Below, in pieces: positions 1-13,224 of a stretch of 64,000 nt of DNA. The notes below the pieces were generated by a model. It was not told the DNA's origin. It did not search any database and was given only the letters and a program-made list of their open reading frames with translations. Made by a program: the position numbers and the translations under genes. This DNA comes from Lepidonotus clava (taxonomy: Eukaryota > Annelida > Polychaeta > Phyllodocida > Polynoidae): contig OW387147.1 of NCBI GenBank assembly GCA_936440205.1, positions 27,367,629-27,431,628 of the forward strand, given 5' to 3'. Each line of letters begins with the position of its first letter. Positions within the stretch are counted from its first letter, which is position 1.

Positions 1-3000
1 CCGGATGACAGACTGTTACCATAGGAACGCATCGTGATTGAATGTGGTCACATTCACTGCCGACTATGTCTGAGCAAGTTGGGTAATAAACAACAACAGA
101 AACAACAACAAACAAACAAACTTCAATGTGTAATGCATCACACATATAGGTGTAACTTTCCGTAGCGTCCACCAACCGTCATATTGTGATAACCTGTACT
201 GTCTACACTGGTCGGTTTTATCTATTTTTGTAATACACAGTGTCCCAGGGGTCTGGGGCGATGTAGTAGCGAGCAAACAACAAAAGATCACATAATTATG
301 CATAATTATGTTCAAACTTATACAAAGAAAAAAACACAAGAGAAGAGAGGAGGAGGAGGAAGGAGAAGCTTGGCATTTGGCCTTAGGTGCGCCGCCTAGT
401 AGGCCTATATCTGAGAAAATTTGTTAATTGTTTGAAACACAAATAAATCGTGATATAATTAAGCTCATTTTTATTGTCCGTGTCCGAACAGCTCTATGGA
501 GTTCAAATAGCCTACACAGCCGGAGGGAGAGAGCGAGAGAAGGAACTCAACCCACACTCACTATAAGCCGTAGCTATCAGGACCTCCAGACTTTGGTTTC
601 ACAAAGCTATTTGAGGGAAAGAATTGAGAACAAGTGACCCTTCCATTGTATTTTCTATTACCATCCCACCAAGGACAGGGCACCCAGTCGTCCTTATGGG
701 CGGCGAGGAATAGTGAGTCTAGATTTATATTTGTAAATAATGCAAGTAACGAGGATGATTCTATTTGACATCACTACGTAAGAGGCTGAGGCTTTATTCT
801 AAAGCCATGTCTCGGATCACCACTGCAGACATTGTACATAGTTTGGGGCATCCCAGATTAATGCGCGCGTGCGCATACGCATGACACCCAGAACATGCTT
901 ACTTGCGCCGGAAGCTAGGTGCTTCCACCTAGCGGGAAGCTAGTTGGAAGCGCCAAGCGGCTCTATTCATAACTACAAAGATTACAAGTCAGGGGAGTCT
1001 TATTGGTCGGTGCAGTGGGTGGGCGTGTAATCATAAATCCACTTTTAGTCCACTCTTAGCCCCGTTTACCTCTATTTTAGATCAACTTTATCACCCACAA
1101 ATCTATAATATTTCTCTGACGGACGTCGATCATTTTTCCAATTCATTGTGTGTTAATATAGTGAATGTTATTTTTTCCTCTTGGAATATCCCATATTGTA
1201 GGCCTATTATTGATGATGATAATAATAATGAGGAGTCCCTTTGATATACGGCTTTCTGTATCTTAATAACGCTTATGAATGTTTACTTTAGGTGCGTTTT
1301 CCATATCTATCGAGAGTTTCTTCCCATGCTATATCACCAGGAGATCGAACATCGGCGGTTAATGTACAAAAACGGTGTGTAGAAAATAATCCCCCTCTAA
1401 TATGATATACCATCTAATGCTAATATGATGCAGTAACAAGTGTTGCAAACGGCTGTCTGATTGGTTGGTACAATTAAATAATTAAACATCAAAGCAGAAC
1501 TATACAAATGACCCTGAAGGGCGACAACCTGGCCTCTGGCGATCATGATAATATCAAGGTTGTCCCCTGGTTTCTAACACCGCCATCTTGTGTGGCAGAG
1601 AGGCAGTTTCCGGTTGGAGAGCAGAACCACTTCCGGTCGTTCATGCGCAATCACCCACCACGCTTTCTGTGGCTTTGACCTTCGCAGGTCAAAGTCGTAA
1701 CCTTCACACTGGCGTTCTGTGGTCCGCTGTATATTCCCGAGTCTGTGTCATTGGCAACGCAATAAAAAAAGCTGCACACCATGTCAACTTGTGGTTTTTA
1801 ATTTGTTCATTTGTTTTAGAATAAGTAGTAAAATAATACATCTTAAATAGTTTGCGTATGGTCTTTTGTAACATGAGGACCTGTCTAATACCTCGCAGCC
1901 CAAATAATTATTCACCTAGGACGATAACTATGGTAAATCGTTAACTTTTGAATATCAAAGAGTCTTAAATATCGTAAAGGAAAAAGATTTGAGTTGTCTA
2001 GAAAATTCTTCACATGCTTTAATAAAGAAAGCAATCAAAGCCATAAGCGAACTTTTCACATGCCCATATTTTTATTAAGAAATAGGTACACGAGACAAAA
2101 GTTTGATTGCTATTTTGATTAAAGAACTGAAATGTGCTTGAAAGGGGCAAAGGAAATGCAAAAGGCAATGGCAAATTCTCGATTGAAACGAAAAGTTGGT
2201 AATGAAACTGCTAATTACAAAAAAATTACTCTTATCACTGAATGATTTCTTAAGTAGGCCTTTCACGGGTGCCAGCGGGTGCATGTTGCATTGCTGTAGA
2301 AAATCCAGCAATAAAATTATCTCAGTTATAGTGCCCCTTCTGGGCTGAAAATCTCAGGATTTTAGATGCAAAGTTATGGTTTTGAAAACTGTTTATGTAA
2401 TTAAAAGCTGCTTAGAAGAACAGCCACAAATCAACAGCAGGACCCATTGCACATGAAACGTCCTTACAACAGGGATCTAGTGCCAGAGTTCTCGCTGGCA
2501 TTGTACAGATAGATTTATACAAATATTGATTCTACGATTAGAAGCACAGTGCAATACCAATGTCGTCCTCATTTTACCCTAAACATCAAATAAAAAACTT
2601 GTCTCATACCATATTCTGAGTATGTCTATACCATATGCATCGACGTTTCCATGCAAAATCATCCTAAATGAGGGTCATACAACAAATCTGGAACATGGGA
2701 ATGTGGGAACTTAGGAGAATTGAGAAGAAAAACTACAGATTGAGCAAGCTGCTTGTGCTTCTGTCATATGTGTTTTGACACATTAGACTGTAAGAAAACC
2801 TATACAAGTATCTAAACAGACGTCATGGTAGAACTCCATGTGCAGCCAGACATATTATATTGATTTAGACATTACTTAGACATTACTAAACCTTACCAGG
2901 GGAGGTATTTCCATACATAGGCCATTTACAATAGATTTAACCTCCAGCATCCAACCGCAGCAAGCAAGAAAATAATACCACAAAAACACTTGTTTCGTCT

Positions 3001-6000
3001 CTCGTGGATACATTTTAAGACGAGGGCACTAGCACTAATATCAAATTCAAACTGTGAAAAAAGGGCTTGTCCGATGCGACCATGTAGACAACTTACAAGA
3101 AGTCTAACGTATACGACACCACTCCTACGGTCAATAATTCGTGTAAGTGTCTGGCAAAAATCAATTCGTCCTTTTCCAGACCCTGACTGCCCCTCACTAC
3201 AATCCACCAACCACTCTGTGATCAAAACCTTGAATCGATGGAAACGACAACGATATGGGGCCTTGAAGGTAGTGAGATGATAAGGTTTGGGACTATGGAC
3301 CCCTCCCATCACTATCTTAAAGGATGAAAGAGAACAAACCCACTTCTTTACACAAGTTTTCCAGTCTTCCAGTCTAACATCTGATTCATGCCTTGTGATT
3401 AGAAAACCGTCCGGTCTTGGGGTTCTCTAAACTTCTATTTCCCACCTTCTCATCAGCTGATTAGAAGCTGTAAAACAACTAATCGTACATGATAGAGGTA
3501 ATCTGTGTCCAAAATTAGGTAAAACAAGACCGTCTTCTCATTTTATTGAAAAGACTCGCATTTCTTTCTCATCCAATGTTCACACGTTTCTTTGATGAAT
3601 AGTTATATCATTTCTACTTTCGGTTTAAGGATAAAGGCAAGAAAAGTATTATGCTAACATAGGCACTCCTGGGGATTATGATTTATAATCATTCATCAAA
3701 TACATTGTAGATGTAGAATCCCGTTAACCAAAATTTAAAATGTAATGAGTGATTTCACTATACACCGTAGTTAATTAAGTGTTAGGATCGGTATAGTTAT
3801 TTGTGTTTATATGAAAATTATTTTTGTCCTTGTGAAAGTACAGATAGATGTGAAAGGCAACCGCATTGGAAATCAAGAAAGCGATGACCATGAACAGTGA
3901 CAGCTGACAAATCCATAGACTACAAGGACCGCGCCCTTTTCAAAGATTTCCGTGCGACTCTAAGACTGCTAAGATTGGTGAGGGGGCGTCACTAAGCAGA
4001 GCTCGCAGCTTAGACGGCGGGAAGTGTCGACAAAGTTTTCTCTGATGAGGACTGCGCAATCTGATAAACGAGGATCCTGATCGAAAATTACGATCGGATT
4101 AAATCCCCTTTGATAGAGGCAATAGGCCTGCTGAGGCGGCGACGCCTAATACCAAGACGGCCTAGAATACCGTGCCGGTACAGTAAAGAGGCCCGGTGCG
4201 GGGAAAGAGCCTGTTGGCGTCGCTGCTGAAAGTCTTCAAATTTATTAACGGGAAAAGGGAGGACGACGACAAATTATGACGAATTGAAACTATTAGGTGG
4301 AGGGTAAAAAGCGTTCTTGGTTTGCGTCAAGTGCATTGGGGCCTATCGATACTTGGCCGAGGACGGGGACTGTTAATGGGTCCTGTCAGCAAGGGCTCCC
4401 AGTGATGGAGACCAATGAATATGATAATGTCGCCAAGGGCTTTTATAGATGGAGCTTGAGAAATTGATAAAATAAATGTTTGGTTCAATGAATAAATCAC
4501 CGCCGTGATTCAGCCTGGCCTTGGATGAAAATAGACCTGAAGTATGCGTGGAAAGGTGCAATGAATCTGCCATGGGTAATAGTGTAGGCCTAGAACAACG
4601 TAGACGGCTTTATTATGATACTGCATGAGCGTTGGGAACTATTATCTGTAAAGCTATTGCATATAAATGTCAAACATACGGATGTAGAGTTATCTTTCAG
4701 TAGGATTCATTTGATAAAACTTGTGTACATGTATACGAATAACACTTATTGATACCAAGATTAGTATTTCTTCTCTCAGTATTATAAAACAGGTTCTTCA
4801 CGCAATGATTATGACTGAAGTAATCGATATATCTGTGACATATAATAAAGAGAGATTGCTATGGATACTTGTATAGACTCATATTGCTGTGTTCATAAAA
4901 CTATTGCAATAGGAATATTCAGCTTTTTGGCTTTTTGGAGTGATAAAGAAACTGATACTTCTATATATCCAGTCATGTGATCAGTAAACAGGTGTCGAAG
5001 CGACCACTACCATGAAATGGGTACCATTCTGCTGTACACGGATACTGAGAGTTGTTTTGTGACTATCTATACAGCTATACTAAATGAAACCAAATGTATG
5101 AGCTAACTTTTTTTATTTGATAGTGTAAATTCCTTAACTGCTGTCTGTATGTACTCGAGAAATGGAGGTGGACGGGATTATGGGACTCAACATTATTTTG
5201 GGGTCTCGGTGGTTTTCAAGGAGCATTGCAGACTTCGATGGGGCTCAAAGGGCTTACTCAAAAAGTTGTAAAAGGGGGTGTTGGGGGATAAGCCTTTGAC
5301 ATAATCATAGTTATTTTATTGTGAACTCCATAATCGTGACTGTATCTGAGAAATTAGTTCTCCCCTGGGCCTCCCTTCTAATATCAAACGTGTATACGAC
5401 ATCATGTATACTAAAGTAGGGTGTGTACATGACGTCGCCTGAATAAGTTGGACTATGTCCATGAAAAGAACCAAGGTGATGTTGTCGTAATTATAATTAT
5501 GCTACTGGCTATTAGGTATACGCACTTGTCGCCTGCTCATAATACTATACAAAATTAAAATATATGCACAACAACCACGGAATACCCATTTCTATATACT
5601 ACTCATATAGCTATAAGTTGCCCAGTACACGATAATGTCAATTTAGGCGTAACATTCCACACCTAACTCCTTTTTCACGCAGGTTAATTCAAATGAAATG
5701 ACAAGAAAGGTGTATTACAAAATTACACGCTTATGTTCAGTAATCTTTTTTAAAAAATTATCTAGCTTGGAATTATAGGAGCGGCTTACATAAATAGTAC
5801 ATTGAATACAATCTCAATACAATCCTGTTAGAAGAAGACAAAATTATCCCAATATATGTTATTACCACATCAAACTCGACAGAGGCTTATTGGTTGTTTT
5901 TCTTTTATTTCTTTTGTGTAGAAATTTGCTTGAATCAGCACGTCGGTGCGTGCATCCGCATTCATCAAGGTTTTACTGTTAATTCAGTCTCAGCAAGGAA

Positions 6001-8690
6001 CTTGTGGTCTTTCTCAATGTGGTTGCTTCAAAATCAAACTGACGCTTCCAACAGAACAGTACACATGTCTGTATTCAAAACATACCTACCATGGTTGGTG
6101 ACTCACGTGTGAAGCATATGGAATTTTAATGAATCTTGAGAGAGACACCAGAATAGCAGAAGGAATTCCACATGTTTCCTCACTGGACATTCATATTTCA
6201 GACACACGAATCTCATTTCCGCAGCCCTAAACTATACAGGTCCAGTTAAACCAAGGGCAGGCCTACTCCAGTTAAAAAAAAAACCTTTAGGAGTTTTATA
6301 GATATAAAACTGTATTCATTCTAAGATTGTTCTTTTAGGAATCACCACCTTTGTCATTTACAAGTAATCTATACACTGAAATGAGTGTAAAAGAAATCTT
6401 GAATCACCCAGAAGGTATTCTAGTAGCAACTGTGTCTCCTTGATGGCCATGACCAATTGGCGCTACAGTACACGAGTATTGAAATTCACATGTTGGCATA
6501 GTGAGGACAGCAGGTAGTGGAAGAGGTTTCCCTCGCCACAGGCCCTCTTTGTCAAGAAACCCTTGTATATTTTCAGACTTCCTATAATGGGTGAACATGA
6601 CTATTTCTTAAATCTAGTTGGTTACTTAAGGCTTTCACCTGTGAGCTAAATAATACCAATTATATGCTTTCATAAACCCTATTGTTATTGGACTTGCATG
6701 CCTTCATCAGGAATGTCTGGCTCATTACTGAGTATAGACTGACTGCTTTAGTTTTTGTTAAAAGAATGATTAAGAGAAAATATCACGTCTCACCTTGTCT
6801 TTTATGAAGAAATGATTATTCAAAATTGAAGAAAGCTATGAGATAATTGTTTGCTTCTTCATATTCAATTGCAATGCAGAAAATCTAGAAACAAAGGGAG
6901 AGTGCTAGCAGTGTGTCTCTTCTTTGACACCAGAAGCATGTTTGTTAATGGTAATACCTCGAATTCCCAATTCAGAGTCGGGGCCTAGTAAGTGGACTGA
7001 GCCCTATGAACGTCAATAACGCCAATGAACATGCAAATAAGCTTCATTTACATAATAAACAAATTTGTGTCTTTCCCATACAACATGTCTTGTTTTTCCC
7101 CCTCAACATGCTCACAATGCGCATAGGCATACTGATGTTTATTCATGGTGGTTTTAAGCGTTTCCTATGAAAGGGTGGGATTTTAGTGCCAAGGTGAAGT
7201 ACAATGGTTACCATGGGTACCCTCCATCGTAATAGTTTGTGTTGAAAGGGCATTCCCATTGAGCTCATTCATTCATTATTGCTGCATGATTCAACACCAA
7301 AAAGGTATCTGGGTTAGTTTACTTGTTATTTGTAAAATATGTTTTATGGTTAGCCTCATCCTCTTGAAAAAGGAAAGGTCTATAGTAGGATAGTAGTGTA
7401 TTTTTATACCATGAGAAGTCTGATTATAGTTCTTATACAATATTATGTCGTACTACAGAGCGACGGGGCTTTTGCAAATCTTTACTTTTTCTATCAATAG
7501 ATGTCCTTTAAAGAAGATCCTCAGTGGCTCAACATGTTGTGTACAAAGGGCAACAGGCAGAGTTTGCCAAGTGTCGCACGACCTGATTGGCTGAATGCAA
7601 TCACGAGACCCCTAGTGGACCAATCAAGATGAAGGTAACATAATTGCTTGTGTCTCTGTGTGCTTTCAGGAATCCCTGAGGTCGAGTTCTTCGCAAGGTC
7701 CCAACCGGGCGTTTTATTCCGCAACAAAAAATAAATCAAAGGCAATTTCTTGTTAAAGGCATCTCTGTTTGTGCTGCACATTAGACGGCCATCGCCCGTA
7801 GGTGCGGCATAAAGAAAGGACTCAGAGGAAGGAGCAATCACTGTCAGAGGTGTGTGTATTTGCCAAGGTGTAATGAAGGTATAACATACAATAGACCCGT
7901 GTATACAGCTGATTTTTTAAAGGGACCCAACCGTTACAAAGCGATTGGTTTCTTAAATTGTCTTCGCCTTTTATTTATTGAATGAAGTTTTTCTTACGGG
8001 GATAAATTCCATGTTCTCAATACCGTTGGGTGACAGACATTTTTGCACAAAGCTATCGGTGTTCAGTGCCTAATCACGCGTCAATGATTGGACCCGGAAA
8101 AGATCGGCGGCATATACCTGGATAATATACTGATTTCCATGCCGATTAGTATTGCAAAAGAAGAGTAAAACTAAGGTTTAAAGAGACGGGTGGAATATCC
8201 CTCTGTATGCTATTCATGAAACTCACCAAGAAACTGCGATGTATTTCAAACCAGGCCTGTTGGTTGGATGAATAAACCAAATTTCAAAAGAGTTGAAGAT
8301 CACCAAAAGATTAGGAAGACATATTGCCTCTATACATAGAAGAAAATGACAGCCAGTCATGAGAATGAATAGTGTGACCGATTGTAGAACGATCACCTTG
8401 GGCAAGGAAACAAAGTAGAAGGAACAGAGTGCATCGCAATAGAATGAAGACAGGTTAGACGGAAACTAAAAAGTAAGACAGATACAGATTCACCATTTCT
8501 AAGCCGACCAAAGGGATTGCTTCATTTCAGTGCAACCAAGTGAATTGCTCAGAGTTGGACGCCCCCGCAGGCCCGCCGTTTCTACTAGCCTAGGGAGCAG
8601 CTCAATTTGGATGGGTTATGTTGTAGATATAGAGACCCCTACAGACCGGGCGGTGGGGGTCTAAGGGGGCCGTGAGTGGTAGGGATAGGG
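1..8690. other. AT-rich non-coding stretch, no gene recognised
   Basis: I see no recognisable gene here. Open frames are short, lack family motifs and often overlap on both strands, for example near 2.93-3.31 kb. Locally CpG-richer patches at about 3.9-4.3 kb and 6.95-7.1 kb (the latter with a perfect ATGCAAAT octamer at 7031-7038) could be regulatory or conserved non-coding sequence, but only comparison with related species would show that. A candidate splice acceptor followed by a short open frame at 7670-7734 is discussed under findings. Confidence 0.6.
914..933. repeat. Short perfect hairpin
   Basis: GCTAGGTG, a CTTC loop, then CACCTAGC form a perfect 8-bp stem with a 4-nt loop. The related string GGAAGCTAG recurs just downstream at about 935. 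It could be a chance palindrome, a transcription-factor site pair or a remnant of a small repeat. Confidence 0.6.
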
Positions 8691-9625
8691 GTGATCACTG
8701 AGGCGGTGAGCAACAGCCCGCCGCCGGCCACCACTGCCTCCACCCGCCCTGAGCAACTCACCCAGCCTGAGACTTCTGCCTCTCACTACGAACTGCTCCC
8801 TATTGCCATGATCTGCTCTCTCTTACCATCATGAGCTGTTCGCCACAGCCAAGCCCTTCTCACCCTAGACATGAATGGCCCCCTCCAGTTATAAATTATT
8901 CTGACCGGCTCTGAGATTCTCGCTCTGGCTATAAGTATCTCTCCCAGACTTGATTTTCTTATACTGTCTGTGAATTTGTGAGCAGCTCTCCCTACATGTG
9001 TTTCTCATTTTGTCTTTGTGCAGCTCTCTCAGACTTGAGTTTTTCGCCCTGTCTTTGTGCAGCTCTTCCCAAAAATGTTTCTCATCCTGTCTTTTTGAAG
9101 CTCCCCCAACATGAGTTTCTCACGCTGTCTTTGTGCAGCTCTCACCAATATGGGTTTCCCACTTAAATTTGTCTTTTAGCAGCTCTCCCAAAATATGACC
9201 TTTTCACCCTGTCTATGAGGACCTTTCACTTACATAAATTTCTTATTTTGTCCTTTCCTGACATGATTTTCTCACGATGCCTGAGCAGCTATTCTTAAAA
9301 GTGAACTTCTCCGTATACCGTCACAAGTCATGTTTATGCGCAGCTCTTTTGGCAATGGTAATTTCTTCCTGGACATACCTGCATCGATCCACCAACAACC
9401 TGCAACTCCCGCCAATGAGTTGACCCACCCTGCTAATCGGCTCCTCCACTCACCCATGAGCTCCTCCCCTCACCCATGATCTTCTCCCCTCACCCATGAG
9501 CTCCTCCCCTCCACCATGATCTGCCCCCCCCCCCCCCCCCACCTAACCAACGAGCCCTACCCCATGAGCTGCTCCCCCAACCATGATCTTCCCCCAAAGA
9601 GCAGCTCACCCCGGCTATGGGCCGC
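8690..9625. repeat. Decayed minisatellite, 38-bp then 20-bp units
   Basis: From about 8982 to 9225 a diverged unit of roughly 38 bp recurs. It is built around GCAGCTCT, then CATGAGTTTCTCA-like sequence, then TGTCTTTGT, with anchors at about 8982, 9020, 9059, 9097 and 9135. At 9451-9530 four near-identical 20-bp units of the CACCCATGAGCTCCTCCCCT type follow. Weaker CATGAGCTGCTC-like copies extend on both sides from about 8780 to 9610. The recurring CATGA-GCT core suggests that the arrays share an origin and were amplified at different times. A run of 17 C at 9524-9540 is embedded. Confidence 0.8.
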
Positions 9626-12600
9626 TCCTGCCGGTCCCACTTCACATGCAGTCCGCACCCCGCAGACTAAATGTTTCTCATGTCCGTAGCACCCTCCGTG
9701 CCTGACCGGAATACGCCCAGCACCCTGTAACCTCCCACAGGACGGCCCGGGGAGGGGGGAGGGCCAAGAGGAGAGAGGGGGAGAGAGGGCAGGGCTTAGG
9801 AATGGAGTGTGTAACGACAAAGAGGGGCAAGTGGGGCAGTGAGATGTGGTCCGTAGACTAAAGGGACGCTTCTAAAAGGGCAAGGTTGTTTTGTTGATTG
9901 TTAGTAGACCGTCTTGTAAAGCAGGAGAAGGGTACGATAAAGGTTCAAGTGCACTACGGACATGATTGAAACGTTTAGGTACAACAGTTAAATCAGAACC
10001 AAATTCAGGTTGGATACACACACAGACATAAATATATATATATATATATATAATCGTGTGTATGTGTCTGTGTGTGTCTGTGTGTGTCTGTGTTTGCGTC
10101 TGTGTGTGTCTGTGTTTGTGTTTGTGTGTCTGTCTGCGTCTGTCTGTGTCTGTGTGTGTATGAATATAGAGGGCAACAATATACCTTAATGTCGTGAAAG
10201 TGGAACCATCTCTTGAAACCTCCTGTACGGATAATTAGTCCTCACCAGTGTAAACTACATGTCGTTAAGAAAAGAGCTAATTTGTAAAAGCAAGACATAG
10301 ACTTTAAGGCGTATGAAACACTATGAGAAATGGAAAACACGTATATATGGAAGCTACTACGCAATACAGACATACAGCGCCAGAAGCTGATAGAGGGTGG
10401 GGGTATATCGGGCAGAAGACGCTGATAAGGATGTGGGCAGGGAGAAGGAATTGGCTCAGGCCAAGATAAGGAGTTATGAATGAGGACGTCAGATACGGGA
10501 CGATGGTGCAGGTCAACAATCCCAAGAGTAGTTTTCCTTGGACCTTTTCCGTCTACTCCAAACACCTAACTGTGTTTGTAACTGATTAAAAACTCCCCAT
10601 GTTTAGTTTTGGTAAGTACAAATTCATTTGGCTATATGATAGGCCTACATAATATGTACATCTAATAATTCTAAAAATATAGTAAATCAGGGTGCTAGTA
10701 TAACAAAGTATATTCTTTTGTATCAGAGTGAGAAAAGAATTGGCTTTTGTGCGATCCATTCCATAGAAAACTGTGTCAATTGAACAAATAGGTGCCTATA
10801 CTCTCACAGGTTTATACTACTCTCCAATAGCCTCCAGTAGCAATATGTAGAGGGAAAACATTGCGAAATTGCTCTTACCAGATGATAGTTGTATCTATGG
10901 TAAGTGCTCCGGGAAGTATCTTGGCCTAGCGACTAACAATACCAGAAAGTGACTAGTCAGCTTTAACAAGAGTCTACGGTCACAATGATCCCCTATAATG
11001 CCCCTACTTGAGTCCGACCCGGGCCCTCAAGACCGTTGTGGGTCAGAGGCAATACACTTGATGAATCTAAAGCAGTCAGGGTGACATCCAACGACCGCCC
11101 AAAATTCGCTGAGTCAGCCTTTTCAACTAACACGGAAGAGACGAGGATGCGTGGGCGGTTTCTGCGCATGCGTGTCGGTGCATGCGTTGACGTGCTGCCA
11201 TCTGACGGATGTTGATCTTTCTTTACACCCTTGCCATTTTTCGTTTGATTTTGAGAACACTTATTTGGGAATAATTGTCATTTACTCGCTGTCTGTTTAT
11301 TTTGACTGAAATTTTGGTTTTCTTATTATTTTCTGTGTTGATTTATTTGCCGATGGCGCCGAGTCAGTTTGTCTTTGTGATTATGATTATTAAACAACGA
11401 AATAACAAAGCATTGGACATTTTTCGTGTCTTCACTCTGGATATTGACAAATGGGAACTTATGCCGTCATGTGGCTTCATTGGCTTGCATGGTTTGATGA
11501 AGAGTTATTTCTCTGTAATCTGTAAAACTGGAGGGAAATAGAGCTGTGTTTGTCGGCGGAAGTGAGAATTATATTCTAAACGTCCATTATGCATGGTTTT
11601 GAGTTTTATAGCCAGCAGTTTTAATCTTTAAAATTGACAGATTGATGCTTCTCATAAATCCCATATCTATTACTATAATCATTCGGTGGGAATTAATATA
11701 AATTGTCTTACACAATCGGTTTTACTGTTGCATTATTAAAACCTGTCAGACATCTCTATTCAAAGCAATCATCCTAATTGCCAAATTACTCTTGAAACCA
11801 TGTATAATTTGCTAATTATGGTGACACAGTAATATCACAACATTTATCTCCTTGTAAAATGCTTTAACAACTGCACAAAATGGGTTTGAACCACCTACTA
11901 AAATTATTATGCAACATTTACAAGTTGTTGACCACAGCTTCACACAAGCCTTCTACTGCAGGCCTTTGTAATAGAATCTCCGTAGTCACAGGCAAAACGA
12001 TGACCTCTAGATGTTGAAATAAGATAAAATACACATTGTCAAATTAAATGTCTCCAGTTTCGAAGCCCAAAGCCCGAAAGGAGTCTGACGCCCCCCCGTT
12101 CACCGTTAAATGTCTTGTTTAGCAGCAGCTGAGCTTATAGGAATAGTTCTGTTCATATGATAAATGTTGTGATGTCTCGTATCTCTAAACTATGGTCCCT
12201 TCGCTAGACCTAGCGGACTATCAGTTTCTGCTCACTGCCAGTATGTTATCCTAAAGGGATTTTACTTGACTGATAAGTGTCCCAGTTGTTTTAAAAGTTT
12301 AACTTTACTTGAGTCCCAAAAGCGTCTTTACGTGAACTTTTGGTACTCTATTGACCGCAAACCATCAATTAAATAATACACGTTTACTTGACTTGGAATG
12401 CGAAGTACTATCTAGTTTGGCTACTAACAAATACAGGGAAATCAGATCCTTGATACCATGTTCAAAATAATTTCTATAAATGTAAACAATAGTACTGACA
12501 AATAAACTTTCACCATAGACTAAATTGTTTTACCAATCTTTACACTGTTAAGACATAACCATCTAGTTTAAAATGCTTCATCGAACGGATTGCATCTTAA

Positions 12601-12994
12601 ACGGACATAATACACTGTATAGGAAAACGGGATTTTGATATTGTTCTTCGTCTTATCTAGCCATTTACTTATGATAATATCAGGAGAATAGACGAGCTGC
12701 AATGATTTTGGTCGTGTCGACTGAGTACCGGGAATTGAGAGTAATACTCATAATTGACAAGCTCGGGACGCCTGTCAAATAATAAGTATTACTTCATCAT
12801 CAAAGTATGCGTTTGATATGACAGGAATTATTGCACGAGTCCATTCTTAGATTTATCGTATCCAATTCTTTCCTTGTAACTTGCCTGTATCTGTGTATAG
12901 CTTCGATAAATGGAAGTTATACTGGCGATTATATAGATCAAGGTCATCATGATTTCTTGGGCATTTATAGTAACAACTGCAACTTGAAAAGAAC
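9626..12994. other. Non-coding stretch between minisatellite and retrotransposon
   Basis: No gene is recognised. The stretch holds the microsatellite at 10.03-10.16 kb and a CpG-richer patch at about 11.1-11.25 kb with a TGCGCATGCG-type motif resembling an NRF1 site. The remainder is AT-rich. Open frames such as the one at 11275-11541 have no recognisable domain. Confidence 0.55.
10032..10160. repeat. Compound (AT)n / (TG)n-TCTGTG microsatellite
   Basis: A pure AT run at 10032-10053 is followed by TGTCTGTG-type interrupted TG repeats to about 10159. The open frame it creates on the minus strand is repeat-driven and not a gene. Confidence 0.95.
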
Positions 12995-13167
12995 GTAATA
13001 TTTTGGGGTCCGATACCTTAAAATTGTTATTTCCGGGAGCAGGGCGGTGACGTAACCTCTTCCATCACCGTGGTTACGTGGATCTGTTGACGGGTCACTA
13101 TATAAACTGGGAACGTAACCGTTGAATTTCAGTTGCTCACACACCACCGACCTGCTCACTTCGTCAA
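12995..13167 (+). repeat. Split direct repeat A1 (left terminus)
   Basis: This 173-bp left-terminal repeat starts GTAATATTTTGGGGTCCGAT and ends CTCACTTCGTCAA. It is identical by eye to A2 at 17566-17738. It contains a TATA motif and an inverted pair ACGTAACC / GGTTACGT, so it probably holds the element promoter. In this family the A repeats allow a full-length circular copy to be rebuilt from a terminally truncated RNA. Confidence 0.95.
13099..13106 (+). promoter_or_regulatory. TATA box inside A1 (retrotransposon promoter)
   Basis: TATATAAA lies about 170 bp upstream of the likely Gag start and is repeated at 17670-17677 in A2. Its place in the left-terminal repeat, upstream of all three frames, fits the transcription promoter of the element. 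The start site would lie about 25-30 bp downstream. Direct evidence is limited to the motif and its position. Confidence 0.5.
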
Positions 13168-13224
13168 AGGTGCAACCGGCTGGGGAAGCGGTTATTTACG
13201 GTAGAAAAGTTTTCTGCTCACCTT

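Noticed and set aside
2926-3312. Overlapping 128- and 96-codon frames on opposite strands
   Set aside because: No recognisable domain, and mutual opposite-strand openness in a CpG-richer patch is expected by chance.
8690-9625. CRISPR-like array
   Set aside because: Units are diverged and contiguous, with no regular repeat-spacer alternation, and the context is eukaryotic.
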